DNA of 64,000 bases. Source: Rhizomys pruinosus. Taxonomy: Eukaryota > Chordata > Mammalia > Rodentia > Spalacidae. The DNA lies in contig VZQC01010436.1 of the NCBI GenBank assembly GCA_009823505.1, positions 1,671,249 through 1,735,248 on the forward strand. The letters are read 5' to 3'. The translations under genes and the position numbers were made by a program. Positions 1-11,135 of this stretch are shown piece after piece; position 1 is the first letter of the stretch; every line of letters starts with the position of its first letter. The notes beneath the pieces were generated by a model, which saw nothing but the letters and a program-made list of their open reading frames with translations, was not told the DNA's origin and searched no databases.

Positions 1-860
1 AACTAAAAAGATCAAGTAAAGACTATGAAAAATTTAAAAATACACAAGAGTGGAACAACCAGGAAATGCAGGACACTGTGAAAAGATCAAACCTCCACAT
101 CATAGGAATAGAGGAAGGAGAGAAATCCCAAGAGAATGGTATTGATCAGATTGTCAACAGAATAATAGATGAAAATTTCCTCAAATTAAAAAATGACAAA
201 CCCAACCAAATACAAGAAGCACATAGAACACCAAATAGGGTAGACCAGAAAAGAAACTCCACATGCCATTAACACTGTTAAAATGCTAGATGCCCAAAAC
301 AAAAACAAAATTCTGAAACCACAAGAGAAAAACAAGTTACATGTATTGATCAGATTGTCAACAGAATAATAGATGAAAATTAAAAAAAGACAAACTCAAA
401 CAAATACAAGAAGGACATAGAACACCAAATAGGGTAGACCAGAAAAGAAACTCCACATGCCATTAATACAGTTAAAATGCTAGATGACCAAAACAAAAAC
501 AAAATTCTGAAAGCCACAAGAGAAAAACAAGTTACATATAAGGGGAAACCTATCAGAGTTACAGCTGACATTTTAGTGCAAACTATGAAAGCACGAAGAA
601 TGTGGACTAAATCATTCACAGTGCTAAATGACTATAAATGCCAAGCCAGGTTAGAATACCTAGTAAAATTGTAAATTCTAGTTGAAGGAAAGAGAAAAAT
701 CTTCCATGTCATAAATAAGATGAAAGAATATATGTACAGAAAACCAACCCTTCAGAGAATACTTGAAGCAATTCAAGGGTCAGAGGAGAGGAGCAACTAC
801 CCCCAGGCAACTTGAAAGAGAAATTTACAAAAGCAGAAATGCAGAAGTAGAAACCAGGAT
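1..860 (+). pseudogene. L1 ORF1 C-terminal region, degenerate
   Basis: This is the C-terminal part of the ORF1 RNA-binding protein of a LINE-1 element, cut by the window start. Open stretches at 66-272 and 477-674 carry ORF1-like strings such as HIIGIEEGE, EAHRTPNRVDQKRNS and VTYKGKPIRVTAD, then TMKARRMWT and KCQARLEYL. These fit the RRM and C-terminal domains of rodent ORF1p. Frameshifts and stops break the frame, and an internal tandem duplication of period 204 bases begins at 141. ORF2 follows on the same strand. The ORF1 end is approximate because the frame is lost after about 675. Confidence 0.85.
141..545 (+). repeat. Tandem duplication inside L1 ORF1
   Basis: The segment starting attgatcagattgtcaacag occurs at 141 and again at 345. 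Both units continue through the same EAHRTPNR-coding DNA and end in the same acaagttacat stretch. The starting period is 204 bases, a multiple of three, but a roughly 10-base deletion in unit 2 near 380 shifts later alignment. The units differ by several substitutions, so the duplication is not recent. Confidence 0.85.
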
Positions 861-2504
861 GAAAAACGCAGATGGATAATAAAGTGAAAGGAAGCAACAT
901 ACACCTCTCAATTATAGCTTTAAATATTAATGGACTAAACTCCCCAATCAAAAGGCATAGACTGGGAGAATGGATTAGGAAACAGAATCCATCTATATGC
1001 TATCTACATGAAACCCATCTCACCCTGAAGGCTAGTCATCACTTAAAGTGAAAGGATGGAAAAAATATTCCAAGCAAATGGTACCATAAGGAAAGCAGGA
1101 CTTGCTATTTTAATATTAGACACAATAGACTTCACAGTGGAAGCAATTAGAAGAGACAAAGAGGGCCATTATATCCTTATTGAAGCGAAAATTAACCATG
1201 AAGATTTCACAATCGTGAATATATATGCACCAAATTCTGGTGCACCAACATTTATAAATACAACTCTACAGGACCACAAGGCACAGATTAACACAAGAAC
1301 ACTCATAGTAGGGAAATTCAATACCCCATTGAGTCCTTTGGACAGATCAACTGGATAAAGAATAAACAGAGAGACGTCTGAACTGAACAATACAAAAAAG
1401 GAAATGGAACTCACAGATATCTTCTGAATATTCTACCCAAGCACCAGAGAATATACTTTCTACTCAAAACCCCATGGAACATTCTCCAAAATTGACCACA
1501 TACTTGGACACAGAAAAAAACCTCAACAAATAAAAAAAATTGAAATAATTTCACGTTTTCTATCAGACCATAGGGCAATAAAGCTCACTATCAACACCAG
1601 GATAAGCACTGCTACCTACACAAATACACGGAAAATAAACAACACACTTCTAAATAATGAATGGGTAAAAGAGGAAATAAAAAATAAAAGCATTCCTGGA
1701 ACTAAATGACAATGACAGTACAACACAATATATCCTATGGGACACCTTAAAAGCAGTCCTAAGAAGGAAGTTTATAGCCCTGGGTACCTGGCTTTTAAAA
1801 CAAAACAAAAACAAAAACAAAAAAATAAACAAACAAATAAAACACAGAGCACAGATAAATGAAGTAACACTGCAGCTAAAAACACTTGAAATACAATAAC
1901 AAATAAACCCTAAATGCAACAGAGAGGAAGAAATAGCAAAAAATCAGAGTAGAAATTAATGAAATAGAAACAATGTAAACAATGCAAAAAAAATCAATGA
2001 ATCCAAAAGTTGGTTCTTTGAGAGAATAAACAAGTTGGATAGACCCCTAGCCCAGTTAACCAAAAGAAAGAAAGACCAACTCCAAATCAATAGAATTCAT
2101 GATGAAAAGGGAAACATCACAATAGACAATGAACAGATCCAGGCAATCATACAGGAATACTTCAAAAACCTATACTCTACTAAATTTGAAAACCTAAGAC
2201 AAATACATGAATATCTTGGTTTAGCCAAAGCTAAACCAAGAAGAAACTGAGAGCTTTAACATACCCATAATATATGAAGAAACTGAAAATGTAGTAAGAG
2301 ACCTCCTAACTACAAAAAGCCCAGGTCCAGATGGTTTCAGAGCAGAATTCTATAAAACATTCAAAGAGGACTTCAAACTTTATCACTCAAACTGTTTAGA
2401 AGGATACAAGCAGAGGGAAATCTCACGAATTCCTTCTATGAAACCAGGATCACACTAATACTAAAATCAGGCAAGGATGCAAACAAAAAAGAGAACTAGA
2501 GACC

Positions 2505-3061
2505 TGTGGGAATGAAACTTTGTGTGTGGCTTGAAGTGAGAACTTGTAAGACCTGTCACGGGAGATTTCCAGTTATCTGATATCTCTGAGGGCTTTCAGA
2601 GTTATCTGTAGCAGGAAGATTCAGGATATTACAATGATTCTTGCTTTGCTCTATCTCTGCAAAGTTCCAGGCCCCTTCCCTTGAGGCATTGAACAAAATG
2701 TCACCCCTCTAGTTACCTGTTCCACAAACTGGAGCTCTGCAGCCCCCCCCCATTAGAACCAAGGTGGCTCACCCCTCCCTTCTGCCTGCTCCACACTTCC
2801 TTGCCCAAAGCACAGTAGCCTTCAATATATAGAGCTCACTGACAGAAAATAAATGGAGTTCATATCCTCTCTGACTCTGCATGTGAGTCCATTCATTTCC
2901 GTGGGTGATCTCCTGCAGTTTTTCCTCCCCTCTTCTTGCGGTACCTAAGCCTAGAGACTGTTGGCCTGCAGGCAGGAGACAAGTCCTCGAGCTGAGCCAA
3001 GAAGGGAAGGACAGCATGTGGAATGTGGTCATGCGTGACACAAAGACATTGAACAGCAACA
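2505..3061 (+). mobile_element. Solo LTR of an endogenous retrovirus, inserted in L1 ORF2
   Basis: A 557-base block that starts TG and ends CA interrupts the ORF2 reverse-transcriptase region. The hexamer gagacc flanks it on both sides (2499-2504 and 3062-3067), and L1 homology resumes directly after. A TATA-like atatatag near 2825 and an AATAAA near 2848 lie in the expected order for U3-R on the + strand. A 6-base target-site duplication is typical of ERV2/ERVK-class insertions. No internal retroviral sequence remains, which fits LTR-LTR recombination. Family not assigned. Confidence 0.85.
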
Positions 3062-4342
3062 GAGACCCATCTCATTAATGAACTCAGATGCAAAAATTAT
3101 CAACAAAATACTTGCACACCATATACAGACCCACATCAAAAAGATCAAGATTCATACCAGAGATACAGAGATGGCTCACCATATGAAAATCAGTAAATAT
3201 CATAAAACAAGTAAATGGACTGAAGGACAAAAACCACATGATCATCTCAATTGATGCAGAAAAAAGCCTTTGACAAAATCCAGCATCCCTTCATCATTAA
3301 AGTATTATAGAGAATTGGACTGGAAGGCTCATTCCTCAAAATAATCAAAGCCATAAATAAGAAACCCAGAGCCAGCATCATCCTAAATGGAGAAAATTAG
3401 AAAGATTCTCCATAAAGGTAGGAACCTGACAAGGCTGCCCCTTGTCTGCACTCCTCTACAATATAGTGCTTGAAATACTGGCTAGGTCAATAAGGCAAGA
3501 AAAGGAAATTAAAGGAATACTAATTGGAAAAGAGGAAGTCAAACTATCTATTTTTGCAGACATTGTGATAGTTTACCTAAGGGATGCTAAAAACTCCACC
3601 AGAAAACTCGCAGAAACAATTAAGAGTTTCGGTAATGTGGCAGGATAGAAAATTAACCTAGAAAAATCAGTAGCCTTTCTTTACTCCAACAACAAGCAAC
3701 TGAAGAAGGAATACAAGGAGACCTCCCCAATTACAATAGCCTCAAAAACAATAAAATACCTAGGAACAAACCTAACCAAAACCACCAAAGATTTCTACAA
3801 CAAAAAATTTAAACTCCTGAAGAAAGAGATTGAAGAAGACATCAGAAGATGGAAAGATCTCCCATGCTCATGGATTGGAAAAATTAATATAGTAAAAATG
3901 TCCATTCTACACAAATTAATTTACAGATTAAATGCAATTCCAATTGAAATACCAAGGACATTCTTCATAGGCTTGGAAAAAAATGTTAAATTCATATGGA
4001 ACCACAAAAGACCCCAAATAGCCAAAGCAATCCTGAATGAAAAGAGCAATATGGGGGGGGGGGGATTTCTATACCAGACATCCAATTATACTACAGGCTT
4101 ATAGTCACAAAACAGCCTGGTACTGACTGGCACAAAACAGACCTGTAGATCAATGGAACAAAACTGAAGATCCAAACTTGAGCACATACAATTTCAGCCA
4201 CCTCATATTTGACAAGGGGGCCAGAAACACTCAATAGAGGAAAGACAGCATCTTCAGCAAATGGTGTTGGCAAAACTGGATCACCACTTGTAGAAGAACA
4301 AAAATAAACTCCTAGCTCTCACCCTGTACAAAAATCAATTCT

Positions 4343-4595
4343 TTTTTTTTAAAGTGTATCTTTTTAATGTTTTTATTTATTCATTATTTTGAATGTGTAT
4401 GACTGCACCATGTGCATGTAGGTTGGTGCACCCATGTCGTGCAATGCCGCTGTGGAGGCTGGAAGAGGTTGGCGGACTCCCCTGTAACCAGAGTTAAAGA
4501 GGGTTCTCAGCCACCATGTGGGCGCTGGAAACCAAACCCGGGTCCTCTGCAAGACCAGCCAGTGCTCCCAACCGCTGAGCCATCTCCCCAGCCCC
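4343..4595 (-). mobile_element. B2 SINE inserted in L1 ORF2
   Basis: A full-length B2-type tRNA-derived SINE in reverse orientation. The complement of the tRNA-like head ends in the typical ctccccagcccc at 4584-4595, and the A-rich tail is the T-rich end near 4343. A perfect 15-base target-site duplication, acaaaaatcaattct, lies at 4328-4342 and 4596-4610. L1 ORF2 continues across the insertion. Confidence 0.95.
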
Positions 4596-5440
4596 ACAAA
4601 AATCAATTCTAAATTGATCAAACACCTCAATTTGAAAGCCAAAAATCTGAAGGTGATAGAAGAAAAAGTTTACAGCAACTTACAAGACATAGGTGTAGGA
4701 AAAGGCTTTCTAAATCAGACAGCAGCTGCTCAGGATATAAGGTTGACAATTGACAAGAGGGACTTTATTAAACTCAAAAGTTTCTGTACAGCAAAAGAAA
4801 CACTCAAGGAAGTGATGCAAAAACCCACAGAGTGGGAGGAAACCTTCACTGCTGATATATCTGGCAGAGCATTAATTCCAGAATATATAAACTACTCAAA
4901 AAACAAAGAAGTCAGAAAACAATTGACTCACTCAAAAGATGGAGTAAAGAGCTGAACAAAGACGTCTCAAGTGAGGGACTAGAAATGGCAGTGAAATATC
5001 TTAAAAAGTGTTCAACATTGCTAATAATTAAGGAAATGCAAATCAAAACCACTTTAAGATATCATCCCACTGTGATAAGTCTGGCTAGGATCAATAAAAC
5101 AAAAAATACCAAATGCTAGAGAGATTGTGGGGAGAGGAACACTCATCCACTGCTAGCGGGAATGCAAATTTGTACAACCATTATGGAAAGCAGTGTGGAG
5201 AACCCTTAAAAGACTTGGAATGAGCCTACCACCTGACCCAGCCATACCATTTCTAGATATACAACCACAAGACTCACCCAACCACAAAGATACATGTACG
5301 GCCATGTCTTTGCAGCTCTCTTCACAATAGCGAAGAGCTGGATCCAACCCAAAGTGCCCCTCAACTAACGAGTGGATAGAAAAAAAAATGTATTACTTCT
5401 ACACAATGGAGTTCTATACAGCAGTAAAGAAAGATGACAT

Positions 5441-5491
5441 TGGGCTGGAGGGATAACACAGCTGTTAAAGGCTGAGGCTAAGAAATGCAAA
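5441..5491 (+). mobile_element. Short tRNA-like SINE (about 50 bases) in L1 ORF2
   Basis: The block begins tgggctggagggataac, has a B2-like head and a short A-rich tail. A near-perfect 15-base duplication flanks it (5426-5440 and 5492-5506, one mismatch). A related short element lies at 36798-36857. It is too short for a normal B2, so it is either a head-only variant or a small separate tRNA-derived family. Confidence 0.7.
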
Positions 5492-5610
5492 AAAGAAAGA
5501 TCACATCATGAAATTTGCAGGTAAATGGATGGAACTAGAAGATTTTATGCTAAGTGAAGTAACACAATCCCAAAAAATCAAATGATGAATGGTATTCCTC
5601 ATCCGTGGAT

Positions 5611-5890
5611 GCTAGTATCAAATACCTAGTTATATGATAAACTGAGCAACGTTAATGTTATATTCCTCATGATCTAAAGACAACTGTGCTCTTGCATTGA
5701 ATCCCTAAACAGGTTCTAGAGGTGACCTAACATTTATTTTCAGACCTTGGGTTTTTGGTACATGATGGAGGGTATCTGTGTATCTTTTAGAGTAATATGG
5801 GAGTAAAATGGAAAGATGTGAATCAAGAAATATGATATGGAAATAACATACAGTTTGTTTTCAAATGATACAAATTTAATATAGGTGCAA
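5611..5890 (+). mobile_element. L1 3' untranslated region
   Basis: This follows the ORF2 end without a break. The part from about 5700 aligns by eye with 40390-40575 (shared strings include ttattttcagac and ggagggtat), so it is a repeated L1 3' UTR module and not unique DNA. It is noncoding. Confidence 0.6.
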
Positions 5891-6770
5891 TATAAGAGGC
5901 TGATGCAACTTAGCCTTTCTGGGTGCGTAAGGACCATACTTAACACCCATACCAATTTGGCCAAGGGACGTAAGGGATAACTTTGTTCCTTGCCTTCAGA
6001 GGTCGACCAAGTCTTAGGGGATTATGCATGGGGGCATCTCTTGAATTGTCCTACAAATGTGGGCCACCAGTCTTCCTGTTCAGGGAGGTCTTGGAGAGCC
6101 ACTAATAGGACTTCATCCAGTGTCCAGTCTATAAAGAGGAAAGTCTGCTCATGCTTCAGAAAAAGAAGCCTGGTCTAGCAAGACCTGATTTTGTCCTCGA
6201 GTGGATGGAACTGGTAAATGAAAAGCTGAAAGGGGCAAGGCACTCCCATCCTCCTCCCCACAAAAAAATCCCGAGTTACCTGTGGGGACCAGATCCTCAA
6301 CTGACCTTGAGCAAACAAAAACCTTGGTTAATCTGTGCTAACTCTGCCTTAAGCATCCAAAAGGAAAGTACAACCAGATATAAATAATCAGTAAGACTAG
6401 AGAAACTGTACTGCAGACATAAAACTTGAGAACTTAGTAAAAAGACAAAAAGAAAAAATGCGAGATTACTATTGTTTGGCCTGCCTTCAATTCTTACTGG
6501 CAAGTGCATCTACTCTGTTGCTGCCTGCCACCACTTTTGGCACTCCTCAAAGACATGAAACACAGCTTTTTAACTTTCCAGTATGGACTGTAAACTCATG
6601 TCTCTCCAAGAATCCTCCAAACCTTCAATGCCAGATGGGTACTACTGAGTTACCCAGCTTGTGGAATAAAGAGCTAAAGGGATGTCAGCCTCATCATAAT
6701 ATAGACTGCCATTGTTGGACTACCTGGGCTGTATCATGGTAGCTAGTACAGGGGCATCAAGACAGGACAT
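5891..6770 (+). repeat. Dispersed rodent repeat, family not assigned
   Basis: The first 500 bases align with 32430-32940 and again with 49450-49930. Shared landmarks include acaactttgttccttgcc, ctataaagaggaa, gcaagacctga and ggaccagatcct. The remainder (6430-6770) has the character of a rodent dispersed repeat, ending near a ggaataaag string. It could be an L1 3' extension or an LTR-derived element. Open frames here are chance. Confidence 0.55.
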
Positions 6771-6878
6771 GCTTACTGGACTTCATTTGGGGTACCATGT
6801 TAGGGAAAGACCCCAATGTGGAGCAAAAGTGCAGGATTGATGGTTGTTTGGGATTGCCAAGGAGGAACATTTGAGCAC

Positions 6879-6879
6879 N
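6879..6879. other. Single N, probable assembly join
   Basis: One ambiguous base lies between gagcac and ggtaacc. Two more single Ns occur, at 22302 and 40148. The last coincides with the end of a large duplicated block, so these may mark contig joins. Confidence 0.6.
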
Positions 6880-7000
6880 GGTAACCTGGAGAGGGAAGGG
6901 TTGTGTCAGTCCAGAGAATATTGTTATGGACCTAGAGTCAATATGTAGCCTCTAAAGGACTTAAAAGGCCCTGGGAGTTCCCTAGTCCCCTCAAATGACA

Positions 7001-7068
7001 TGTGTGTGTGTGTGTGTGTGTGTGTGCGCATGCATGTGTGTGTGTGTGTGAGTGTGTGTGTGTGTATG
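7001..7068. repeat. (TG)n microsatellite
   Basis: Imperfect TG repeat with a central cgcatgcatg interruption that can form alternating purine-pyrimidine DNA. It produces spurious open frames of Cys-Val or His-Thr on both strands. Confidence 0.97.
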
Positions 7069-7396
7069 CTGTACAATGCAAGTTGGAGAGAACAACAACA
7101 AAAGAACTGAAAAAATCTGGAAAAACTGAGAAAAAGATGCAGGGCAATTATATCAGAGTACAGGGACTTGGGTGGGTTGGGAGGCATAGAAAGTTAAGTG
7201 CCTATAGATTCAATTGAGAAATGATGTATGACCTATGGAAAAAGTTTAATAACAATATAAATGTGAAAAAAAGAACAAGGAAATTATTATGTTTCAAATG
7301 AGTGTTTCCAATTAACATTTTTACATCTCTATCAGAATAACATACATAACCTCAAACATCCTTACCAAACCTGGTGTCAATATATTCCATCCTCCG

Positions 7397-7500
7397 ACAC
7401 AATAGTAACCATCACGTCCTTACACAATAGCAACCATCTTGTATAACAGGGACAACTTCCCTTTAATCTCCAGTGCAGGAACTTGAGAGTCAGTCTGTGT

Positions 7501-7539
<39 letters not shown>

Positions 7540-7735
7540 TGTGTTTGTGTGTATGTGTGTGTGTTTGTGTGTGTGTGTATGTTTCTCCAAAATTTTTTTA
7601 AATTATGAAAAATGGGTTTAAATTTACAGAAAAATTAAAGGCATGCAGGTCTTTATTTTTCAATTAGTTTCTTCTAATATGAACTTTACAAAAATCACTA
7701 GCATGTTCATTAGTAAAAACAGCAAACATTTCCAA
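7397..7735. repeat. Direct repeat unit 1
   Basis: About 340 bases that recur at 8417-8695. Shared strings include gtccttacaca, ataacagggacaacttccc, ttgagagtcagtct and ggcatgcaggtctttattt. A TG repeat (7496-7580) expanded inside this unit; unit 2 has a shorter version. Divergence is around a tenth of positions by eye, so this is an old duplication. Confidence 0.9.
7496..7580. repeat. (TG)n microsatellite
   Basis: TG repeat with TATG and TTTG interruptions, lying inside direct repeat unit 1. Confidence 0.95.
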
Positions 7736-7838
7736 GCTAACACTCCTGTTACAATATAATATCTGTTTTCCTAATTACCTATTGGACTAGTTACCTAAGT
7801 ATTTTTGTTAAAAGATTATATCGTTTTTATTTTTTTTA

Positions 7839-8042
7839 ATATTTTATTATTTTTATTTTATGTGTATGAGTGTCTTGCCTGCATGTATAACTGCAATGCC
7901 TCAGAGTCAGAAGAAGGCATCAGATTCCCCTGGAAATGGAGATAGATGGTTGTTAGCTGTCATGTGGGTGCTGGGAATCAAGCCCAGATCCTCTGAAAGA
8001 GCAGATGGTGCTATTCACCACTGAGCAATCTCTCCAGCCCCT
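7839..8042 (-). mobile_element. B2 SINE nested in an older B2 tail
   Basis: A reverse-orientation B2 ending ctctccagcccc. The string gtttttatttttt flanks it (near 7826-7838 and 8043-8055). The right copy is the A-rich tail of the next B2, so this element probably inserted into that tail. Confidence 0.85.
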
Positions 8043-8215
8043 TGTTTTTATTTTTTGATGTGTATGTGTGTATTGCCTACATGTGTGTAAGTGGCCCATG
8101 TCATGCAATGCCCACGGAGTCAGAAGAGGGCTCCTAAACTCCTTGAACTGGAGTTTCAGATGGATGTTAGCCACTATGTTGAGTGTTGGGAACTATACCC
8201 AGGTCCTCTACAGGA
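8043..8215 (-). mobile_element. B2 SINE, truncated head
   Basis: An older reverse-orientation B2 (cccatgtcatgcaatgccca and cagaagagggc landmarks). It lacks the last bases of the tRNA-like head on its right side. The younger B2 at 7839-8042 interrupts its tail. Confidence 0.85.
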
Positions 8216-8416
8216 GCAATCAAAAAGGTATTAGCAAGGCAGGGGCTAAGAATGATGTCAGCACTCAAGTCTGATGCAGCAGATTGAGGAATGTCAGGTT
8301 CAGGATGAGACCATGTTAGCAGAGACAAAACAAAACAAAATAATGAAGCAATATCACAGTAAGTTCATCCTTCACAGTCTGTTACTGCACAGTGAGAGGT
8401 TTCTAGTTATATCCAA

Positions 8417-8695
8417 TATAATAACTATTATGTCCTTACACATTAGGAATCATCATGTATAACAGGGACAACTTCCCTTTAATCTTCAGTGCAGAAACTT
8501 GAGAGTCAGTCTTTGTGTTTGTGTGTGGGGGGGTGGAGGTTTCTCCAAAAATTTATTAAATTATGAAAAATAGGTTTAAGTTTACAGAAAAGTTCAAGGC
8601 ATGCAGGTCTTTATTTTTCAACTAGTTTCTTCTAATGTGAACTTTGCAAAAACACCCACATGCTCATTACCAATAACAGGCATTAGTGGTTTCGA
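8417..8695. repeat. Direct repeat unit 2
   Basis: Second copy of the 7397-7735 unit, offset about 1016 bases. It directly abuts the 3' side of the SPRY pseudogene on the minus strand, so it may be duplicated 3' flank of that gene fragment. Confidence 0.9.
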
Positions 8696-9115
8696 AAATT
8701 TAACTCTAAACCAATAGTACCCAGTTCATAGTCCAGATAAATGTCATTGACAAGAAGCTTTCCTCTGAAACAAACAGCAGCCACAGCAGTGTGTTGAGCC
8801 ACAGACTGTCCACCCTACAGCTTGATTGCCCAGCAGCTGGTCCCTCTTGCCAGTGGCCACTTCCCATCCTTGGAGACAGGGTCTCAGCAAAGCCCCACAG
8901 CCCACTCAGCCTTGTCATCCACTTGAGCCTCCCAGTAATGCCAGCCAGAACTTAACCTCTAAGAACCCAGAAGGACCAGATAATCCATAATTAGGGCTGG
9001 TTTCACTGGAACAGTTTGGTCTATCATCAGGAAAGTCAGAGATGTTTTATCCTCCGAGACCAGCAGACTCAGATGTGCTGTGTCTGGATCCAGAGTGACT
9101 TCTTCTCTGAACTTC
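8695..9115 (-). pseudogene. PRY-SPRY (B30.2) domain fragment, TRIM-like pseudogene
   Basis: Reading the minus strand from 9115 gives KFREEVTLDPDTAHLSLLV, a PRY-domain start in which LDPDTAH is the family signature. It continues with LGS, then SGWHYWEAQVDDKAEWAVG, matching the SPRY core (SG.HYWEV, EWAVG). LVNDIYLDYELGTIG near 8745-8705 corresponds to the conserved LDYE segment. In-frame stops occur after LGS, after GLC and after the AIKL segment, so it cannot encode a full domain. B30.2 domains in TRIM and butyrophilin proteins bind protein ligands. The short stretch upstream (9116-9200) could be the preceding linker. No RING, B-box or coiled coil was seen nearby, so it is one degraded exon or a retrocopy end. 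The exact parent is not resolved. Confidence 0.85.
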
Positions 9116-9774
9116 TACCTAATTTTCTGCATAGTGGAAAACAGGGGAGGAAAGAAGTCCTCTTTCTTTCTTAACTTGATTGAAAAGGAAACTGGGGGCT
9201 TCAGAGTCCCATGCTTCTAGAGGATGCTTCTGCTTTCCACCAGCACCTCTCCTCTTCCATCTCTCTAGTTACACCTGTGACCTTAGAGTCAGTCTTATTA
9301 CATTTTAAGTTAATTTTCTATTCATGGCAGAATTTCTGTGAGTTTGACTTCAGAACTTATTCAAAAGTTATTGTATTCTTTGCTATTGTATTCTTCCAAC
9401 AACTAATTTTACTCAAGTCATTATTACCTATAGTTTATATTATTGCCAAAATATCCTAACTGATTTCTCTGCCACCATTTTTTAATCTTTGTATCCTTTA
9501 GTCTATATCCAGAACAACATATATGAGGAAGAATTTGTTCCTATCGCTAATTTGCATAACATGTTTTAGTGACTTTGTATGGCTTTCAGAATGACGTACA
9601 AATTCTCTCCATATATATCTTAGTGGCCCAGATTCAAACAAATAACTTTCTTAATTATTCCATATTCCAACCTATGTATATCTGATATTCCACTAACAAT
9701 CAGATAGTACATGGTAATTAATGTTCTTGCAAGTTTATCTGTCTTGGATATTTTTATCTCTAGTGGCTTAACTC
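9116..9774. other. No recognised feature
   Basis: AT-rich single-copy-looking DNA between the SPRY fragment and a B2. The only sizeable open frame (9211-9459 +, 82 codons) has no recognisable motif. Confidence 0.5.
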
Positions 9775-9789
9775 AATATTACATCTTTT

Positions 9790-10032
9790 TTTTTAATTTT
9801 TTTTATTAATTTCTGTATGTGTATGAATGTACTGTCTGCATGCAAGTCTGTGCACCCGTGTCGTGCAATGCCGTGGAGGTCAGAAGAGGGTCTCGGATTC
9901 CCCTGGAGCTGGAGTTCTCCTGGAATTGCAGTTACAGACGGTTCTCAGCCGCCATGTGGGTGCTGGGGGTCGAACCCGGGTCCTCTGTAAGAGCGGTCGG
10001 CGCTCTTAACCGCTAGGCCATCTCTCCAGCCC
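9790..10032 (-). mobile_element. B2 SINE with perfect target-site duplication
   Basis: A young-looking reverse B2. The tRNA-like B-box region reads as the complement of gggttcgaccc, and the head ends ctctccagccc. A 15-base duplication, aatattacatctttt, lies at 9775-9789 and 10033-10047. Confidence 0.96.
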
Positions 10033-10310
10033 AATATTACATCTTTTATAAACATTACCATGCCGCCTTTAGATACTCTGCAATGCAGTAGCATAGAACA
10101 TTGCTACAGAATTGATTGATTTACTCTATTGACAAATTTACTCATGTCTCATTCAACGGTACACATACTTCTATAGTAAAGATAAGATGACAAGTGCTGT
10201 AATAAGCACGGGACTTCTCACATTCAAACATGTATTACACATTTGGGGGATTGCATGTCAATAATATTGAAAAAGTAATGACTGAGACTACTCAAAATAA
10301 CACACACACG

Positions 10311-10390
10311 TATATCTATATCTATATCTATATCTATATCTATCTATCTATATCTATATCTATATCTATATCTATCTATATATATAGATA
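10311..10390. repeat. (TATCTA)n microsatellite
   Basis: About 80 bases of TATC/TATATC repeats preceded by a short CACACA run. Confidence 0.95.
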
Positions 10391-10639
10391 TAAAATGTTT
10401 AATTGTTTTGCTACACCAATGGCTGATAAATTTTATCAATATATCCTTTGCTGGGGGAAAGAATAATGGTAAATAGAACAGGTATAGTTGTGTCCAGATT
10501 AGGGGTGAATTGATTATGTAAATATTTATTGGGTTGAGCCATACATGACATACATAAATCCAAGGGGTGCAGGTCTAAAATTTAGGAACATAATCAGAGA
10601 TATAATTATATCCTGTGTATTTTTATTATTTATATTCCA

Positions 10640-10838
10640 TTTATTATTTTTATTTTATGTGAATAAATGTATTGTCTATATGTATGTAAGTGCACTTGTG
10701 TCCTGCAATGGCTGCGGAAGTCAGAAGAGGAAGTCAGATCCTTTGAAAATGCCATATGTTTTCAGGGAACAGAACCTGGATTCTCTCCAAGAGCACCCAG
10801 TGCTGTTAACTACTGAATAATCTCTCTACCACCAACCT
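10640..10838 (-). mobile_element. B2 SINE, old
   Basis: Reverse-orientation B2 recognisable from gtcctgcaatg, gtcagaagagg and the final ctctctacc. Strongly diverged. Confidence 0.8.
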
Positions 10839-10896
10839 GTGTCTTTTTTTAAGAAAATTAATGGTAATTAACTCCATGTAAATATGTTACCTATTC

Positions 10897-11135
10897 ATGG
10901 CTGGAGAGATGGATCAGTGGTTAAGAGCACTGGCTGCTCTTGCAGAGGAGCACGTAGGTTCCCAGGACTAATATGGCAGTTAACTACCACCAGTAAGTAC
11001 AGTATTAAGGATCCAATGACCTCTTTTGACCTCTGTGGGCATTTCATGCCTGAGTACACTTATATACATGCATGCAAAAAACTCATACACATAAAATGAG
11101 AATACATTAATTAAAATATTTTTAAAATGCTATCT
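10897..11135 (+). mobile_element. B2 SINE, old
   Basis: Forward B2 starting atggctggagagatgg, followed by cagtggttaagagcactgg and gctgctcttgcagagga. It ends in an AT-rich tail near 11135. Confidence 0.85.

Larger units (their letters stand above)
890..5610 (+). pseudogene. L1 ORF2 (endonuclease and reverse transcriptase), degenerate and interrupted
   Basis: ORF2p normally nicks target DNA and reverse-transcribes L1 RNA at the nick. The endonuclease start is legible at 901-1021, with LNINGLN at 920-940 and the catalytic-glutamate motif ETHL at 1010-1021. SDHRAI follows at 1563-1580. The reverse-transcriptase motif KSPGPDGF lies at 2315-2338. The active-site motif, normally FADD, reads FADI at 3553-3564, so one catalytic aspartate is lost. 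The C-terminal part runs from about 4100 to 5440. Many stops and frameshifts are present, and a solo LTR, a B2 and a short SINE have landed in it. This copy is dead. End coordinates are approximate. Confidence 0.93.

Noticed and set aside
4518..4955. 145-codon open frame on the + strand
   Set aside because: It is a B2 joined to L1 ORF2 sequence by insertion, not a gene fusion of interest.
6924..7217. Cys-Val and His-Thr-rich open frames on both strands
   Set aside because: They are translations of the TG microsatellite.
10311..10390. CRISPR-like regular repeat
   Set aside because: It is a simple TATC microsatellite without spacers; the genome is mammalian.
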